Origin: Croceibacterium mercuriale
GTDB lineage: Bacteria > Pseudomonadota > Alphaproteobacteria > Sphingomonadales > Sphingomonadaceae
Assembly: GCF_000802385.1 (NCBI RefSeq)
Contig: NZ_JTDN01000002.1
Location: 868,001-932,000, forward strand
Length of the DNA: 64,000 nucleotides
Reading direction: 5' to 3'
The notes below the pieces were generated by a model that did no database searches, was not told the DNA's origin, and was given only the letters and a program-made list of their open reading frames with translations. Below, piece by piece: positions 17,196-26,766 of the stretch (position 1 is its first letter; every line of letters starts with the position of its first letter). The position numbers and the translations under genes are program-made.

Positions 17196-17255
17196 CGCCA
17201 TCCTCAACGAAAAAGGTAAATCATCCGTAGTGCTACATAGGGTCCGGAGGCGCCC

Positions 17256-18728
17256 TCAGGCGACCCGGGCGATCTTCTTCTGGCGGCGCCGCTGCACGGA
17301 GGAACCGATGCCGATCGCCTCCCGGTACTTGGCGACAGTACGACGGGCGAGGTCGAAACCCTTGTCCTTCAGCAGGTCGACCAGCGTGTCGTCGGACAGG
17401 ATCGCGTCGGGCGATTCGGCATCGCACAGGCTGCGGATGGCCGCCTTCACCGCGGAGGCGGATGCGGTCCCCTCGCCATCGGCGGACGCAACGCCGCTGG
17501 TGAAGAAGAACTTCAGCTCGAACAGGCCGCGATGGCACTGCAGGTACTTGGCGGAGGTGACCCGGCTGACGGTCGATTCGTGCATGCCGATGGCCTCGGC
17601 CACCTGCCGCAGGGTCAGGGGCTTCAGCAGCGACACGCCCTTGCGGAAGAAGCCTTCCTGCTGGCGCACGATCTCCGCCGTCACCTTCAGGATGGTCTTC
17701 TGCCGCTGGTCCAGCGCCTTGATCAGCCAGTTGGCGTCCGCCAGCTTCTCGGTCAGCCAAGACTTCACCGCCTTGTCGCGGCAGGATCTGAGCTCCAGCG
17801 CGTAGGGGCGATTGACCACCAGCCGCGGCAGGCTGGCGGGGTTCAGCACGATGTCCCAGCCATCGGTCGCCGGCGCGATCAGGATGTCAGGCACCACCGC
17901 CATCACCTCCGCCCGGGCGAAGCGCAGGCCTGGCTTGGGATCATAGCGGCGCAGTTCGCGCAGCATGTCCGCGAAGTCCTCCTCGTCCACCCGGCACAGC
18001 CGCAGCAGCTGCGGGAATGCGCCGCGCGCGACCAGATCCAGATTGGCCAGCAGCGCAGCCATGCACGGATCGTGGCGATCCGCCTCCTTGGCCTGCAGCG
18101 CTAGGCACTCCGCCAGATTGCGCGCGCCCACGCCCGTGGGATCGAGCGACTGCACCGCCACCAGCGCCTGCTCCACGGGGGGGCGGGGCACGCCCAGGTC
18201 GCCGGCGATCTCCTCCAGCGGGGCGGACAGGTATCCGGCCTCGTCCAGCAGGCCGATCAGGTGGCGGGCGAGGAACAGGGTCTGCGGATCGCCGGCGACC
18301 GTGCCGAGCTGGCCTTCCAGATGCTGCACCAGCGTGGGTGCGCCGGCATCGCGGTCGGCATAGTCGGCCGGCAGGTCGTCACCCAGCGGCCCGGCGCCGG
18401 TGCCGGCGGACCAGTCACCGGTATCGCGGTCGCGATCCAGCGCGGTGGGATCGATGTCGAGCGGGGCATCGACCTCCCCCTGGCCGCGGCCGATCAGTTC
18501 GTCGGCGGTGGGCGGATCGGGCGGTGCCTCGGTGTCGGGCGCTGCCGGCGTTTCCGCCCCGGCACGCAGTTCGCCCGCTTCCAGCAGCGGGTTGCTGTCG
18601 AGCGCGTCGGCGACGAAGGTCTCGATCTCCAGATTGGACAGCGCCAGCAGTTTGATCGCCTGCTGCAGCTGCGGCGTCATTACCAGCGATTGCGACTGCC
18701 GCAGGTCGAGCCGCGGGGAGAGCGCCAT
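17256..18728 (-). CDS. rpoN: RNA polymerase sigma-54 factor
   Basis: Alternative sigma factor recognising -24/-12 promoters, dependent on AAA+ activators. The 490-residue protein has a glutamine-rich Region I (QSQSLVMTPQLQQAIKLL, 12-29), an acidic, low-complexity Region II (about 50-135), the core-binding domain, a helix-turn-helix (LRQVAEAIGMHESTVSRV) and the diagnostic RpoN box ARRTVAKYRE at about 461-470. It follows lptB by 23 bp on the same strand, a linkage conserved in many proteobacteria. ctrA follows downstream. Confidence 0.97.
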   Translation of the reverse strand: MALSPRLDLRQSQSLVMTPQLQQAIKLLALSNLEIETFVADALDSNPLLEAGELRAGAETPAAPDTEAPPDPPTADELIGRGQGEVDAPLDIDPTALDRDRDTGDWSAGTGAGPLGDDLPADYADRDAGAPTLVQHLEGQLGTVAGDPQTLFLARHLIGLLDEAGYLSAPLEEIAGDLGVPRPPVEQALVAVQSLDPTGVGARNLAECLALQAKEADRHDPCMAALLANLDLVARGAFPQLLRLCRVDEEDFADMLRELRRYDPKPGLRFARAEVMAVVPDILIAPATDGWDIVLNPASLPRLVVNRPYALELRSCRDKAVKSWLTEKLADANWLIKALDQRQKTILKVTAEIVRQQEGFFRKGVSLLKPLTLRQVAEAIGMHESTVSRVTSAKYLQCHRGLFELKFFFTSGVASADGEGTASASAVKAAIRSLCDAESPDAILSDDTLVDLLKDKGFDLARRTVAKYREAIGIGSSVQRRRQKKIARVA

Positions 18729-18751
18729 GGCCGGTTACCCGCGGGTCCGGT

Positions 18752-19555
18752 TCACAGCGTGAAGCTTTCGCCGAGATAGAGCCGCCGGACATTCTCGTCC
18801 GCCACCAGATCCTCGGGCGAGCCGGCGAACAGCACCTGCCCGCCATAGATGATGCAGGCACGGTCCACGATGTCGAGCGTCTCGCGCACATTGTGGTCGG
18901 TGATCAGCACGCCGATCCCGCGCCGCTTCAGGTCCCGCACCAGTTCGCGGATGTCGGCGATGGACAGCGGATCGATGCCGGCAAAGGGTTCGTCCAGCAG
19001 CATGATGCTGGGCTTGGCCGCCAGCGCGCGGGCGATTTCGCACCGGCGCCGCTCGCCACCCGACAGCGCCATGGCCGGGCTGGTGCGCAGACGGGTCAGG
19101 CCGAATTCGCCCAGCAGGCGCTCCAGCTCCGTCTTGCGGGTCGCCTTGTCCGGCTCCACCAGTTCCAGCACCGCGGCGATGTTCTGTTCCACGGTCATGC
19201 CGCGGAAGATGCTGGTTTCCTGCGGCAGGTAGCCGAGACCCAGGATCGCGCGGCGATACATCGGCAGGCGGGTGACATCGACGCCATCCATCAGGATGCG
19301 CCCGGTATCGGGCCGCACCAGACCCATGATGGAATAGAAGCAGGTCGTCTTGCCCGCGCCGTTCGGCCCCAGCAGGCCGAGCACCTCGCCCTTGCCGACG
19401 CTGAGCGAGATGTCGGTCAGCACCGGCCGCTTGTCGTAGCTCTTGGCGATGGAGATCACCTCCAGCCCGCCTTGCGGGATCGGCGGCGCGGCATTGGCCG
19501 GCGCCTCCGCCATGCTCTGCGCCAGTGCGTCCGTATCGATCAATTGGTCAGCCAT
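18752..19555 (-). CDS. lptB: LPS export ABC transporter ATPase LptB
   Basis: Cytoplasmic ATPase of the LptB2FG complex that extracts LPS from the inner membrane. The 267-residue protein has Walker A GPNGAGKT (63-70), the Q-loop LPQETSIFRG, signature LSGGERRR, Walker B LLDEPFAG and the switch His in TDHNVRETL, all LptB-typical. A non-conserved tail of about 30 residues precedes the ABC domain. ATG 19555 is chosen; a GTG directly before it (19558) is equally possible. It is followed by rpoN as usual, but the normal upstream partners lptC and lptA lie about 30 kb away. Confidence 0.96.
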   Translation of the reverse strand: MADQLIDTDALAQSMAEAPANAAPPIPQGGLEVISIAKSYDKRPVLTDISLSVGKGEVLGLLGPNGAGKTTCFYSIMGLVRPDTGRILMDGVDVTRLPMYRRAILGLGYLPQETSIFRGMTVEQNIAAVLELVEPDKATRKTELERLLGEFGLTRLRTSPAMALSGGERRRCEIARALAAKPSIMLLDEPFAGIDPLSIADIRELVRDLKRRGIGVLITDHNVRETLDIVDRACIIYGGQVLFAGSPEDLVADENVRRLYLGESFTL

Positions 19556-19624
19556 CACGCGCCCTATCTAGCATGGCGGTGGGGGGATTGAACCCCGGTG
19601 GGGGGCGCATTCGTGCAGGGCCGT

Positions 19625-19662
19625 GCCCGGGCTGGGCGGTGTCCGGCACCACCCAGCCCGGC
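19625..19662 (-). terminator. GC-rich hairpin downstream of ppa
   Basis: A 10-bp perfect stem (19627-19636 with 19652-19661), extended inward by four more pairs after one mismatch, begins a few bases after the ppa stop. There is no T-tract, so it is either a weak intrinsic terminator or an RNA 3'-end stabiliser. It separates ppa from lptB on the same strand. Confidence 0.45.
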
Positions 19663-19666
19663 ATTG

Positions 19667-20254
19667 TCATGCGTCCGTCGGAGCGGAAGGCGCCGTGGTG
19701 CCGTCACCCGCAGGTGCGTCGGGGCCAGCTTCCTTGGCGCGCTCGATCGCTTCCAGCACGATCTGGCGTGCTTCGGCTGCGGTGCCCCAGGTGCCGACGC
19801 GGACCCACTTTTCCTTCTCCAGATCCTTGTAGTGGGTGAAGAAGTGCTCGATCTGCGCGAACAGGATTTCCGGCAGGTCGGACTTCTCGAACACGTCGCT
19901 GTAATAGGGGAAGGTCGAGTCGATCGGCACGCAGATCAGCTTCTCGTCGCCGCCATGCTCGTCTTCCAGGTTCAGCACCGCGATCGGCCGGGCGCGCACG
20001 ACGCAGCCGGGGACGAAGGGCGAACGGGCCACCACCAGCGCATCCAGCGGATCGCCATCGGGCGACAGCGTGTGCGGCACGAAGCCGTAATTGGTGGGGT
20101 AACGCATCGGCGTGTGCAGGATGCGGTCCACGAACAGCGCACCCGATGCCTTGTCGAATTCGTACTTCACCGGCTCGCCGCCGACCGGCACCTCGATCAC
20201 GACGTTCAGGTTTTCCGGCGGATTGTCGCCTGTGGGGATATGTTCAATACGCAT
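19667..20254 (-). CDS. ppa: inorganic pyrophosphatase (family I)
   Basis: Hydrolyses pyrophosphate to phosphate in the cytoplasm, driving biosynthetic reactions. The 195-residue protein has the family I signature DGDPLD (Asp66, Asp68, Asp71) for metal binding, preceded by RYPTNYGFVP (51-60), and a KEKWVRVG-type C-terminal block. A short alanine/proline-rich tail of about 20 residues extends past the conserved domain. ATG start; a strong hairpin follows the stop. Monocistronic arrangement is likely. Confidence 0.96.
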   Translation of the reverse strand: MRIEHIPTGDNPPENLNVVIEVPVGGEPVKYEFDKASGALFVDRILHTPMRYPTNYGFVPHTLSPDGDPLDALVVARSPFVPGCVVRARPIAVLNLEDEHGGDEKLICVPIDSTFPYYSDVFEKSDLPEILFAQIEHFFTHYKDLEKEKWVRVGTWGTAAEARQIVLEAIERAKEAGPDAPAGDGTTAPSAPTDA

Positions 20255-20387
20255 GGTGTCTCCCTGACGCGCGTGGCGGCATCATCTTGCCTGTACTGGT
20301 TGCGCAGTTAACCCGCCCTCCGGCGCTTGGCGAGGGGGCATGTTTTGCATTGCACCAAAGTGCGACGCCCCTCGCCCCGCCTATGCT

Positions 20388-22352
20388 TCAGTTCATCGCC
20401 GCCCCGGCCGTGGCGCGTGCCGTCAGCAGGCGGTCCAGCGCCTGCTCGCCCTCGGCCGCGGGCTCCAGCCACGGATATTGCAGTCCGCCATCATAGGTGA
20501 TCTCCAGCGGCGTGATCGTCTCGTCCCGCTTCACGATCAGGCGGATCGGCTGCTTCGAGGTCTTGGCTGCCGTGATCGCCGCCTTCATCGCATCGGCGCT
20601 ATATTCCTGCCCGTCGACGGAGACGACCGACATGCCGTCCACCAGGCCCGCCCGGAAGGCCGGACCGTCCCACAGCGTCTGCGTCACCTCGCCCGAGGAA
20701 CTGAGGTTCACGCCCAGCGAATACAGCAGGTCGAGGAAGCTGGTCGATGCCATCTGCCCGGCGCGCGCGGGGTTCGGTTCTTCCTTCCACACCAGCCGGT
20801 AACCGGCGGCCTCGATCCCTTCCACCGGCGCGGGCAGGCCGGCGGTGCGCATGTTGAGGGTGAGGAACGCGCGCCAGTCATGCGGGAAGACCTGGTTCAG
20901 CGTGTCGGCGATCTCGTCGAAATCGTAGGTCCGCTGGCCGTAATCGCCTTCCTGCGCGGCGAAGAAGATCTTGGCGAAATCGTCGAGGCCCTTGGCGCCG
21001 TTGGTGCCGTTGCGGATGATCCCGTCCGCCTCCAGCCACATCAGCGCGCCTTCGTTGTAGTAATCCTCGTCCCGGTGCAGCGAGGTGTAGGGTCGCGAAC
21101 GGCGCGAGTTGATGATCGGGTCCATCGTGGTGTCTTCCACCGAACGCCAGGCGCGGCCGGGCTGCTTCGAATAGTAGCCCGCGCTGGTCGCCATCGCGCC
21201 CAGCACCACGTCCTTGGGCTGGATGCCCGAACGCGCCGCCAGCACCAGGCCCCAGAACTGCGTCTGGCCTTCATACATCCACAGCAGGTTGTCGCGCATC
21301 GGCTCCCGGTAATCGGGCGTCCACAGGCCGGCGGGGCGGCGGTACTTGCCGTTCCAGCTGTGTACCAGCTCGTGCGCGATCACGTTGCGGTCCCAGCCCA
21401 TCGTGTCCCAGTCGATGAAGGTGGTCGGCTCGTAGGTGTTCTCGCTCGACCGGTGATGCTCCAGCCCGATGCCGCCGAGCTTGTCGGTCAGGCCCAGCAG
21501 GAACTCGTAATGATCGAACGGGCGCGAACCGAACAGGGTGACCGCCTCGTCCATCAGCCGGTTGTAGGTCTGCATGTTCTCCGGCTTGATCGCCAGCAGG
21601 CGCGCCTCGTCCGCGATGACGTTCATTTCCATCGCACGGCCGATCTGCCAGCTTTCCGCATGCTCCCCGGCGAAGACGGGCGAATCGACCAGCACCTCGT
21701 AATCGGTCGGATCCCAGGTTACCCGGTTGCCGCGCCCGCCGGCACTGGTCTGTCCGTCCAGAGCGGTGAACACCGTCCAGCCTTCGGGGAAGGTGACGGT
21801 CGGCTTGACCAGGATCTGCCGGACATAATGGCCGGCCGGATACAGGCTCATCTTCTCCCACTGCAGGTTCAGCATTTCAGGGGTCATGCTGATGCGGCCC
21901 TGACCGCTGATGGGGGACGTATGCACGAAGCTGGCGGTCACTTCGCGCGCATTGGCGGGAAGCGGAATGCGGAAGGCGTAGACCTCCACCGGATCGCGCG
22001 TCCAGTTGACGGGCTTGCCGTCCACGCTGAAGCTGATCTGCGCTATCTGGTTCAGCGGGCCCTTGGGACCGTGATTGCCGGGCAGCCATTCGGGCAGCTG
22101 CAGGATCAGCTCGTCCGTGCCGCGCTGCACGGGGAAGGTCTGCGTCACCCGGTACAGGTTGCGCACGATGTCGGTCGCATCGATGTCCAGCGTGACCGTA
22201 CCCGGATAGCGCACGTCCTGCGCGTCCGGCAGCGGCGCGGGCAATGCCGCGGCGACCGGGGCGGAGCGGGCGGTCCCTTGCGCCAGGGCAGGCTGGCTGG
22301 CGGTGGCGAGGAGCAGGGCGGCGAGCGCGGCGCGCGAGAAGCTGTGGATCAT
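20388..22352 (-). CDS. M61 family metallopeptidase (glycyl-aminopeptidase type), secreted
   Basis: A 654-residue periplasmic or outer-surface peptidase. A signal peptide (1-25, cleavage after ALAQ region) is followed by an M61 N-terminal domain, a GGIGLEHHRSS block (293-303) and the gluzincin motif HELVH (327-331) with a downstream Glu in EGQTQFW. A C-terminal PDZ-like region (about 530-630) carries GPAFRAGLVDGMSVVSVDG. The ATG at 22352 starts at the signal peptide; a longer frame to 22442 would collide with the divergent hisS start. The 89-bp gap to hisS must hold both promoters. Confidence 0.9.
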   Translation of the reverse strand: MIHSFSRAALAALLLATASQPALAQGTARSAPVAAALPAPLPDAQDVRYPGTVTLDIDATDIVRNLYRVTQTFPVQRGTDELILQLPEWLPGNHGPKGPLNQIAQISFSVDGKPVNWTRDPVEVYAFRIPLPANAREVTASFVHTSPISGQGRISMTPEMLNLQWEKMSLYPAGHYVRQILVKPTVTFPEGWTVFTALDGQTSAGGRGNRVTWDPTDYEVLVDSPVFAGEHAESWQIGRAMEMNVIADEARLLAIKPENMQTYNRLMDEAVTLFGSRPFDHYEFLLGLTDKLGGIGLEHHRSSENTYEPTTFIDWDTMGWDRNVIAHELVHSWNGKYRRPAGLWTPDYREPMRDNLLWMYEGQTQFWGLVLAARSGIQPKDVVLGAMATSAGYYSKQPGRAWRSVEDTTMDPIINSRRSRPYTSLHRDEDYYNEGALMWLEADGIIRNGTNGAKGLDDFAKIFFAAQEGDYGQRTYDFDEIADTLNQVFPHDWRAFLTLNMRTAGLPAPVEGIEAAGYRLVWKEEPNPARAGQMASTSFLDLLYSLGVNLSSSGEVTQTLWDGPAFRAGLVDGMSVVSVDGQEYSADAMKAAITAAKTSKQPIRLIVKRDETITPLEITYDGGLQYPWLEPAAEGEQALDRLLTARATAGAAMN

Positions 22353-22441
22353 TGCGGCAACAATGCCGCACCCGCCTGTGGTGCGCAAGCCACGCGCACC
22401 CTCTTTGCCGCGCCGGTATGAGGGTCTAGGGCGCCGGGACA

Positions 22442-23674
22442 ATGAGCATCAAGACCCCCCAGGCCGTGCGCGGCACGCAGGACATCTTCGGACCGGAGGC
22501 GGATGCCTTCGCCCATGTGGTCGAAACCTTCGAACGGGTGCGCCGCCTGTACCGCTTCCGCCGGGTCGAGATGCCGGTGTTCGAGCGGACGGAGGTGTTC
22601 AGCCGGTCCCTGGGCGAGACCACCGATGTCGTGTCGAAGGAGATGTACTCATTCGAGGTTCGTGGCGGCGAATCGCTGACCCTGCGCCCCGAATTCACCG
22701 CCGGCATTGCGCGGGCGTTCCTGACCGATGGCTGGAAGCAGTATGCCCCGCTGAAGGTGGCGACGCACGGGCCGCTGTTCCGTTACGAACGGCCGCAGAA
22801 GGGCCGCTACCGCCAGTTCCACCAGATCGATGCCGAGGTGATCGGCGCGGCCGAGCCGCAGGCGGATGTGGAGCTGCTAGCCATGGCGGACCAGCTGCTG
22901 CGCGAACTGGGCATCAGCGACGGCGTGACGCTGACCCTCAACACGCTGGGCGATGCGGAGAGCCGCGATGCCTGGCGCGCCGCGCTGGTCGAGCATTTCC
23001 GCGGCGTGAAGGCGGAGTTGAGCGAGGATTCGCAGGAGCGGCTGGAAAAGAACCCCCTGCGTATCCTGGACAGCAAGGACGAGCGCGACCGCCGCTTCGT
23101 GGCCGACGCGCCGCAGATCGACACCTTCCTGTCGGCGGAGGCGCAGGACTTCTTCGCCGCGGTCACTGCCGGTCTGGACGCCGCGGGCGTGGCCTGGACG
23201 CGCAATGCCGCGCTGGTGCGCGGGCTGGACTATTACCGCCACACCGCATTCGAGTTCGTGACCGACCGGCTGGGTGCGCAGGGCACCGTGCTGGGCGGGG
23301 GCCGGTACGATGGACTGATGGAAAGCCTTGGTGGACCAGCCACACCGGCCGTGGGCTGGGCTGCGGGAATCGAGCGGCTGGCGATGCTGGTGGGCGCACA
23401 GGCGGAGGCGCCGGCGGATGCATCCGTGGTGGTGGAGGATGACGCCTTGCTGACGCGCGGCACTGCCATGGTCACGGCCATTCGCCGGGCCGGCTTCACC
23501 GCGGAACTGGTCGCCACCGGTTCGCCGCGCAAGCGGTTCGACAAGGCGGTGAAGGGCGGCGCGCTGACGCTGTTCGCCCTGTCACCGGGCGAAGATGGCG
23601 CTGCCGTCCGGACCAAGGGTGATGCCGAGCTGCTGGCGCGGATCGAGCAGGCGATCGGGATTGTGGCCCCATAA
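22442..23674 (+). CDS. hisS: histidyl-tRNA synthetase
   Basis: Class II aminoacyl-tRNA synthetase charging tRNA-His. The 410-residue protein shows motif 1 in the N-terminal region, motif 2 with [16 protein letters not shown] (about 117-132), the histidine-specific [13 protein letters not shown] block and motif 3 GGGRYDGL with the catalytic arginine of GWAAGIERL. The C-terminal anticodon-binding domain is about 90 residues. Its TAA shares a base with the prfA ATG (TAATG), so the two are coupled. Confidence 0.96.
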   Translation: MSIKTPQAVRGTQDIFGPEADAFAHVVETFERVRRLYRFRRVEMPVFERTEVFSRSLGETTDVVSKEMYSFEVRGGESLTLRPEFTAGIARAFLTDGWKQYAPLKVATHGPLFRYERPQKGRYRQFHQIDAEVIGAAEPQADVELLAMADQLLRELGISDGVTLTLNTLGDAESRDAWRAALVEHFRGVKAELSEDSQERLEKNPLRILDSKDERDRRFVADAPQIDTFLSAEAQDFFAAVTAGLDAAGVAWTRNAALVRGLDYYRHTAFEFVTDRLGAQGTVLGGGRYDGLMESLGGPATPAVGWAAGIERLAMLVGAQAEAPADASVVVEDDALLTRGTAMVTAIRRAGFTAELVATGSPRKRFDKAVKGGALTLFALSPGEDGAAVRTKGDAELLARIEQAIGIVAP

Positions 23675-24744
23675 TGGCCGCCATCCCCGAAGATCGCCTG
23701 GCGCAGATCGCCAACCGCTTCGCCGAGCTGGAGGCGCGCCTCGCCTCCGGCCAGCTGGAGGGCGAGGCCTTCGTTGCCGCCAGCCGCGACTATGCGGAGC
23801 TGGAGCCGGTCGCGCGGACGGTCAGCGAAGTGCGCCGGATGCGTGCCGAGATCGCCGAGCTGGCCGCCCTGACGCAGGATCCGGAAATGGCCGCGCTGGC
23901 GGGCGAGGAACTCGGCACCCTGCGTGTCGCTCTGCCGGAGGCCGAGCGGCGCCTGGCCGTAGCCTTGCTGCCGCGCGACTCCGCCGACGAGCGCCCGGCC
24001 ATGCTGGAGATCCGCGCCGGCACCGGCGGGGACGAAGCGGCCCTGTTCGCGGGCGACTTGTTCCGCATGTACGAACGCTTCGCTGCCGAGCAGGGCTGGC
24101 GGGTGGAACCGGTCAGCATGAATGCGGCCGAGGTGGGCGGGTTCAAGGAGATCGTCGCCAACATCGCTGGCACCGGCGTGTTCGCCAAGCTCAAATATGA
24201 AAGCGGCGTCCACCGCGTGCAGCGGGTGCCCGTCACCGAAAGCGGCGGCCGCATCCACACCAGCGCCGCGACTGTCGCGGTGCTGCCCGAACCGACCGAG
24301 GTGGACGTGCAGATCGAGGACAAGGACCTCAAGATCGACATCTACCGTGCCAGTGGCGCGGGCGGCCAGCACGTCAACACCACCGATTCGGCGGTGCGCA
24401 TCACCCACCTTCCCAGCGGCATCGTGGTGACTCAGCAGGACGAGCGCAGCCAGCACAAGAACCGCGCCAAGGCGATGCAGGTGCTGCGCGCCCGCCTGTA
24501 CGAAAAGACCCGTGACGAGGCGCAGGGCGCCGAGGCGGAGGCGCGCAGGGCGATGGTCGGCAGCGGCGACCGTTCCGAACGCATCCGCACCTACAATTTC
24601 CCGCAAGGACGCGTGACCGACCACCGCATCGGCCTGACGCTCCACCGGCTGGCCGAGGTGCTGGAAGGGCCGGCGCTGGGCGAGCTGATCGATGCGCTGG
24701 CATCGGAAGATCAGGCCAAGCGGCTGGCGGCGCTGGACGGGTGA
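23674..24744 (+). CDS. prfA: peptide chain release factor 1
   Basis: Recognises UAA and UAG and triggers peptide release. The 356-residue protein has the catalytic GGQ at 230-232 (SGAGGQHVN) and the stop-codon reading PxT motif as PVT at 186-188 (PAT in E. coli). It overlaps hisS by one base and prmC, which methylates the GGQ glutamine, by four (GTGA). Gene order hisS-prfA-prmC makes an apparent translation operon. Confidence 0.97.
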   Translation: MAAIPEDRLAQIANRFAELEARLASGQLEGEAFVAASRDYAELEPVARTVSEVRRMRAEIAELAALTQDPEMAALAGEELGTLRVALPEAERRLAVALLPRDSADERPAMLEIRAGTGGDEAALFAGDLFRMYERFAAEQGWRVEPVSMNAAEVGGFKEIVANIAGTGVFAKLKYESGVHRVQRVPVTESGGRIHTSAATVAVLPEPTEVDVQIEDKDLKIDIYRASGAGGQHVNTTDSAVRITHLPSGIVVTQQDERSQHKNRAKAMQVLRARLYEKTRDEAQGAEAEARRAMVGSGDRSERIRTYNFPQGRVTDHRIGLTLHRLAEVLEGPALGELIDALASEDQAKRLAALDG

Positions 24745-25595
24745 GCGGCGTCACGGTCGCGGATGCCTTGCGGACAGCGGCCGCGCGGCTGGCCGCCACC
24801 AGCGACACCGCGCGCCTGGATGCCGAGCTGCTGATGGCGCATGCGCTGCACACGACCCGTTCGGCGGTGCTGCTGCGGCACATGGCCGACCCGGTGCCCG
24901 CCGCCTTCGCCACGCTGGTCGACCGGCGGGCCAGGCACGAGCCGGTCGCCTATATCCTGAGCCAGCAGGAATTCTACGGCCGCGTCTTTGCCGTCGATCC
25001 GGGCGTCCTGATCCCGCGGGCCGACAGCGAGACGATCGTGGAGGCCGCGCTCGCCGTCTGCCCGGCGCCGCGCCGCGTGCTGGATCTCGGCACCGGATCG
25101 GGCGCGCTGCTGCTGACGGTGCTGGCGGAGACCGGCGCGCCGGAAGGCGTGGGGCTGGAGCGTTCGGCCGACGCGCGGCGGATCGCCTCCGCCAATGCCG
25201 CGGTGATTGCCCCGCAGGCGCGGATCGTCGCCGGTGACTGGCACCAGCCCGGCTGGGCGGACACGCTCGGCCGGTTCGACCTGATCCTGGCCAATCCGCC
25301 CTATGTGGAAGATGGGGCCGACCTCGCGCCCGACGTGCGCGGGTGGGAGCCGGCGGCGGCACTGTTCGCCGGTGCCGAGGGGCTGGACGATTACCGTGTG
25401 CTGGTGCCGCAGCTGCCCGCCCTGTTGGCGCCGAGCGGGGTGGCGGTGCTGGAGATCGGGGCTGCGCAGGGTCCGGCCGTGACTACCCTGGCCGAACAGG
25501 CGGGCTTCGGCGTCACGCTGCAGCGCGATCTGGCCGGGCGGGCCCGGGCGCTGGTGCTGCAATTAACGCTTGGCAAAGGCGGAGCGAGTAACTAA
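24741..25595 (+). CDS. prmC: release factor glutamine N5-methyltransferase
   Basis: Methylates the GGQ glutamine of release factors. The 284-residue protein has a helical N-terminal domain, the [10 protein letters not shown] block (92-101), the SAM motif DLGTGSGA (115-122) and the catalytic NPPY (185-188). The GTG start overlaps the prfA stop by four bases. In many alphaproteobacteria a DUF4167 gene follows, as here. Confidence 0.96.
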   Translation: MSGVTVADALRTAAARLAATSDTARLDAELLMAHALHTTRSAVLLRHMADPVPAAFATLVDRRARHEPVAYILSQQEFYGRVFAVDPGVLIPRADSETIVEAALAVCPAPRRVLDLGTGSGALLLTVLAETGAPEGVGLERSADARRIASANAAVIAPQARIVAGDWHQPGWADTLGRFDLILANPPYVEDGADLAPDVRGWEPAAALFAGAEGLDDYRVLVPQLPALLAPSGVAVLEIGAAQGPAVTTLAEQAGFGVTLQRDLAGRARALVLQLTLGKGGASN

Positions 25596-25762
25596 CTGCC
25601 GAAACGTAGGCCGTGCGGTGCGGAAACGGGTTCCGGCATCCAGGCGACACATCCAGCATTTGCCACGGTCGGTCCGGCGTGATGCCGGGTGCAGAAATGC
25701 AGATGAGGATCGCGCCGGCAGGCGCCCGCGAGGCGGGGCGTCGGCGTGAACGGGGGCGATGC

Positions 25763-25779
25763 GACCGGCGCGGCCGGTC
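25763..25779. other. hairpin in leader of DUF4167 gene
   Basis: A 7-bp perfect inverted repeat (25763-25769 and 25773-25779) with a 3-base loop lies about 9 bases before the AGGAAG ribosome binding site of the DUF4167 gene, within the 206-bp gap after prmC. It could modulate translation initiation or be incidental in GC-rich DNA. The rest of the gap shows no gene I can support. Confidence 0.35.
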
Positions 25780-25801
25780 CCCAACGAGGAAGCGAATTCC
25801 C

Positions 25802-26734
25802 TTGAACACCAATCGCAATAACAACCGTCGGCGCGGCCGCAACAATAGTGGCCGTGGCCAAAGCGGCGGGGGCAATGGCGGGGGCAACCGGATCGACAGC
25901 CGCGCGCGGGGCAATGCACCGCAGATGCTGGAGAAGTATCGCAAGCTGGCGCACGATGCGTCGCTGAACGATGACCGGGTGCAGACCGAATATTACCTGC
26001 AGTTCGCCGATCACTATTTCCGCGTGCTTGCCGATTCCAAGCAGAAGGACGGCTCCCCTGCGCGGAGCCAGAACGATCGCGGCCAGTCCTTCGACGATTA
26101 CGACGATGAAGAGGACGAGTTCGAGAACGGCGCCCGCGCAACGCCGCGTGGCCGGCCGGACCCGGCCCGCGACAGCAATCGGGACAGCAGCCGCGAGACC
26201 GGCCGTGACGGCAACCGCCGCAACGATGCCGAGCAGGGCGATGGTGATTTCGCCGAGCAGACCGCTTCGGAACAGCAGCGCGGCGGCGAAGATGTCGACA
26301 GCGCCGGTGTCGAGAACCCCTTCATCCGCGACACCGGACGGCGTGGCCGCCGCCCGCGCGGTGCCGCTGACGGCGACGGTGCTGTTCAGGCAGAGCCCCG
26401 CACGCGCACCGATGGCGAGACCCCGGCCGAGCCGCGTATCCGCACCGATGGTGCGGCACCGGCCGAAGGTCGCGGCCGCGGACGTCCGCGCCGGGCGCCG
26501 GTGACGGAGACGCAGGAGGACACCGGCTTCGATGCCATGGTGCTGCCGCCCTCCATCTCCCGCAGCGACGATGCTGACAGCACCGCCGATGCCGTGGGCG
26601 AGAGTGACGGGGCGCAGGACGCACCGGCCGCCCGCACCCGCAAGGCCCCGGCCCGGCCCCGCCGCCGTGCCGCCCGCACGGACGAGGGTGGCCCGGAAGA
26701 TGGCGCCGGCGAGACACTCGAAATCGTCGGCTGA
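25802..26734 (+). CDS. DUF4167 protein, putative RNA/DNA-associated, intrinsically disordered
   Basis: A 310-residue protein with an N-terminal Asn/Arg/Gly-rich stretch (1-35) resembling RGG-type nucleic-acid-binding tails, then the conserved DUF4167 core RGNAPQMLEKYRKLA through EYYLQFADHYFRV (36-75). A long, highly charged, low-complexity remainder (80-310) alternates acidic segments with basic clusters such as RGRRPRG and RPRRRAARTD. The start is a TTG with AGGAAG about 9 bases upstream; upstream in-frame codons read as non-conserved sequence. The family nearly always follows prfA-prmC in alphaproteobacteria, suggesting a role in translation or RNA, but no biochemical function is known to me. 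Confidence 0.85.
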   Translation: MNTNRNNNRRRGRNNSGRGQSGGGNGGGNRIDSRARGNAPQMLEKYRKLAHDASLNDDRVQTEYYLQFADHYFRVLADSKQKDGSPARSQNDRGQSFDDYDDEEDEFENGARATPRGRPDPARDSNRDSSRETGRDGNRRNDAEQGDGDFAEQTASEQQRGGEDVDSAGVENPFIRDTGRRGRRPRGAADGDGAVQAEPRTRTDGETPAEPRIRTDGAAPAEGRGRGRPRRAPVTETQEDTGFDAMVLPPSISRSDDADSTADAVGESDGAQDAPAARTRKAPARPRRRAARTDEGGPEDGAGETLEIVG

Positions 26735-26766
26735 CGGCGCGATCCAGCTGATCTGAGCCGGCCCGC

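Noticed and set aside
17130-17255. A full CtrA box (TTAA-N7-TTAA) in the ctrA upstream region
   Set aside because: Only one half-site is present; the spacing partner does not match, and no GANTC methylation site was found in the gap.
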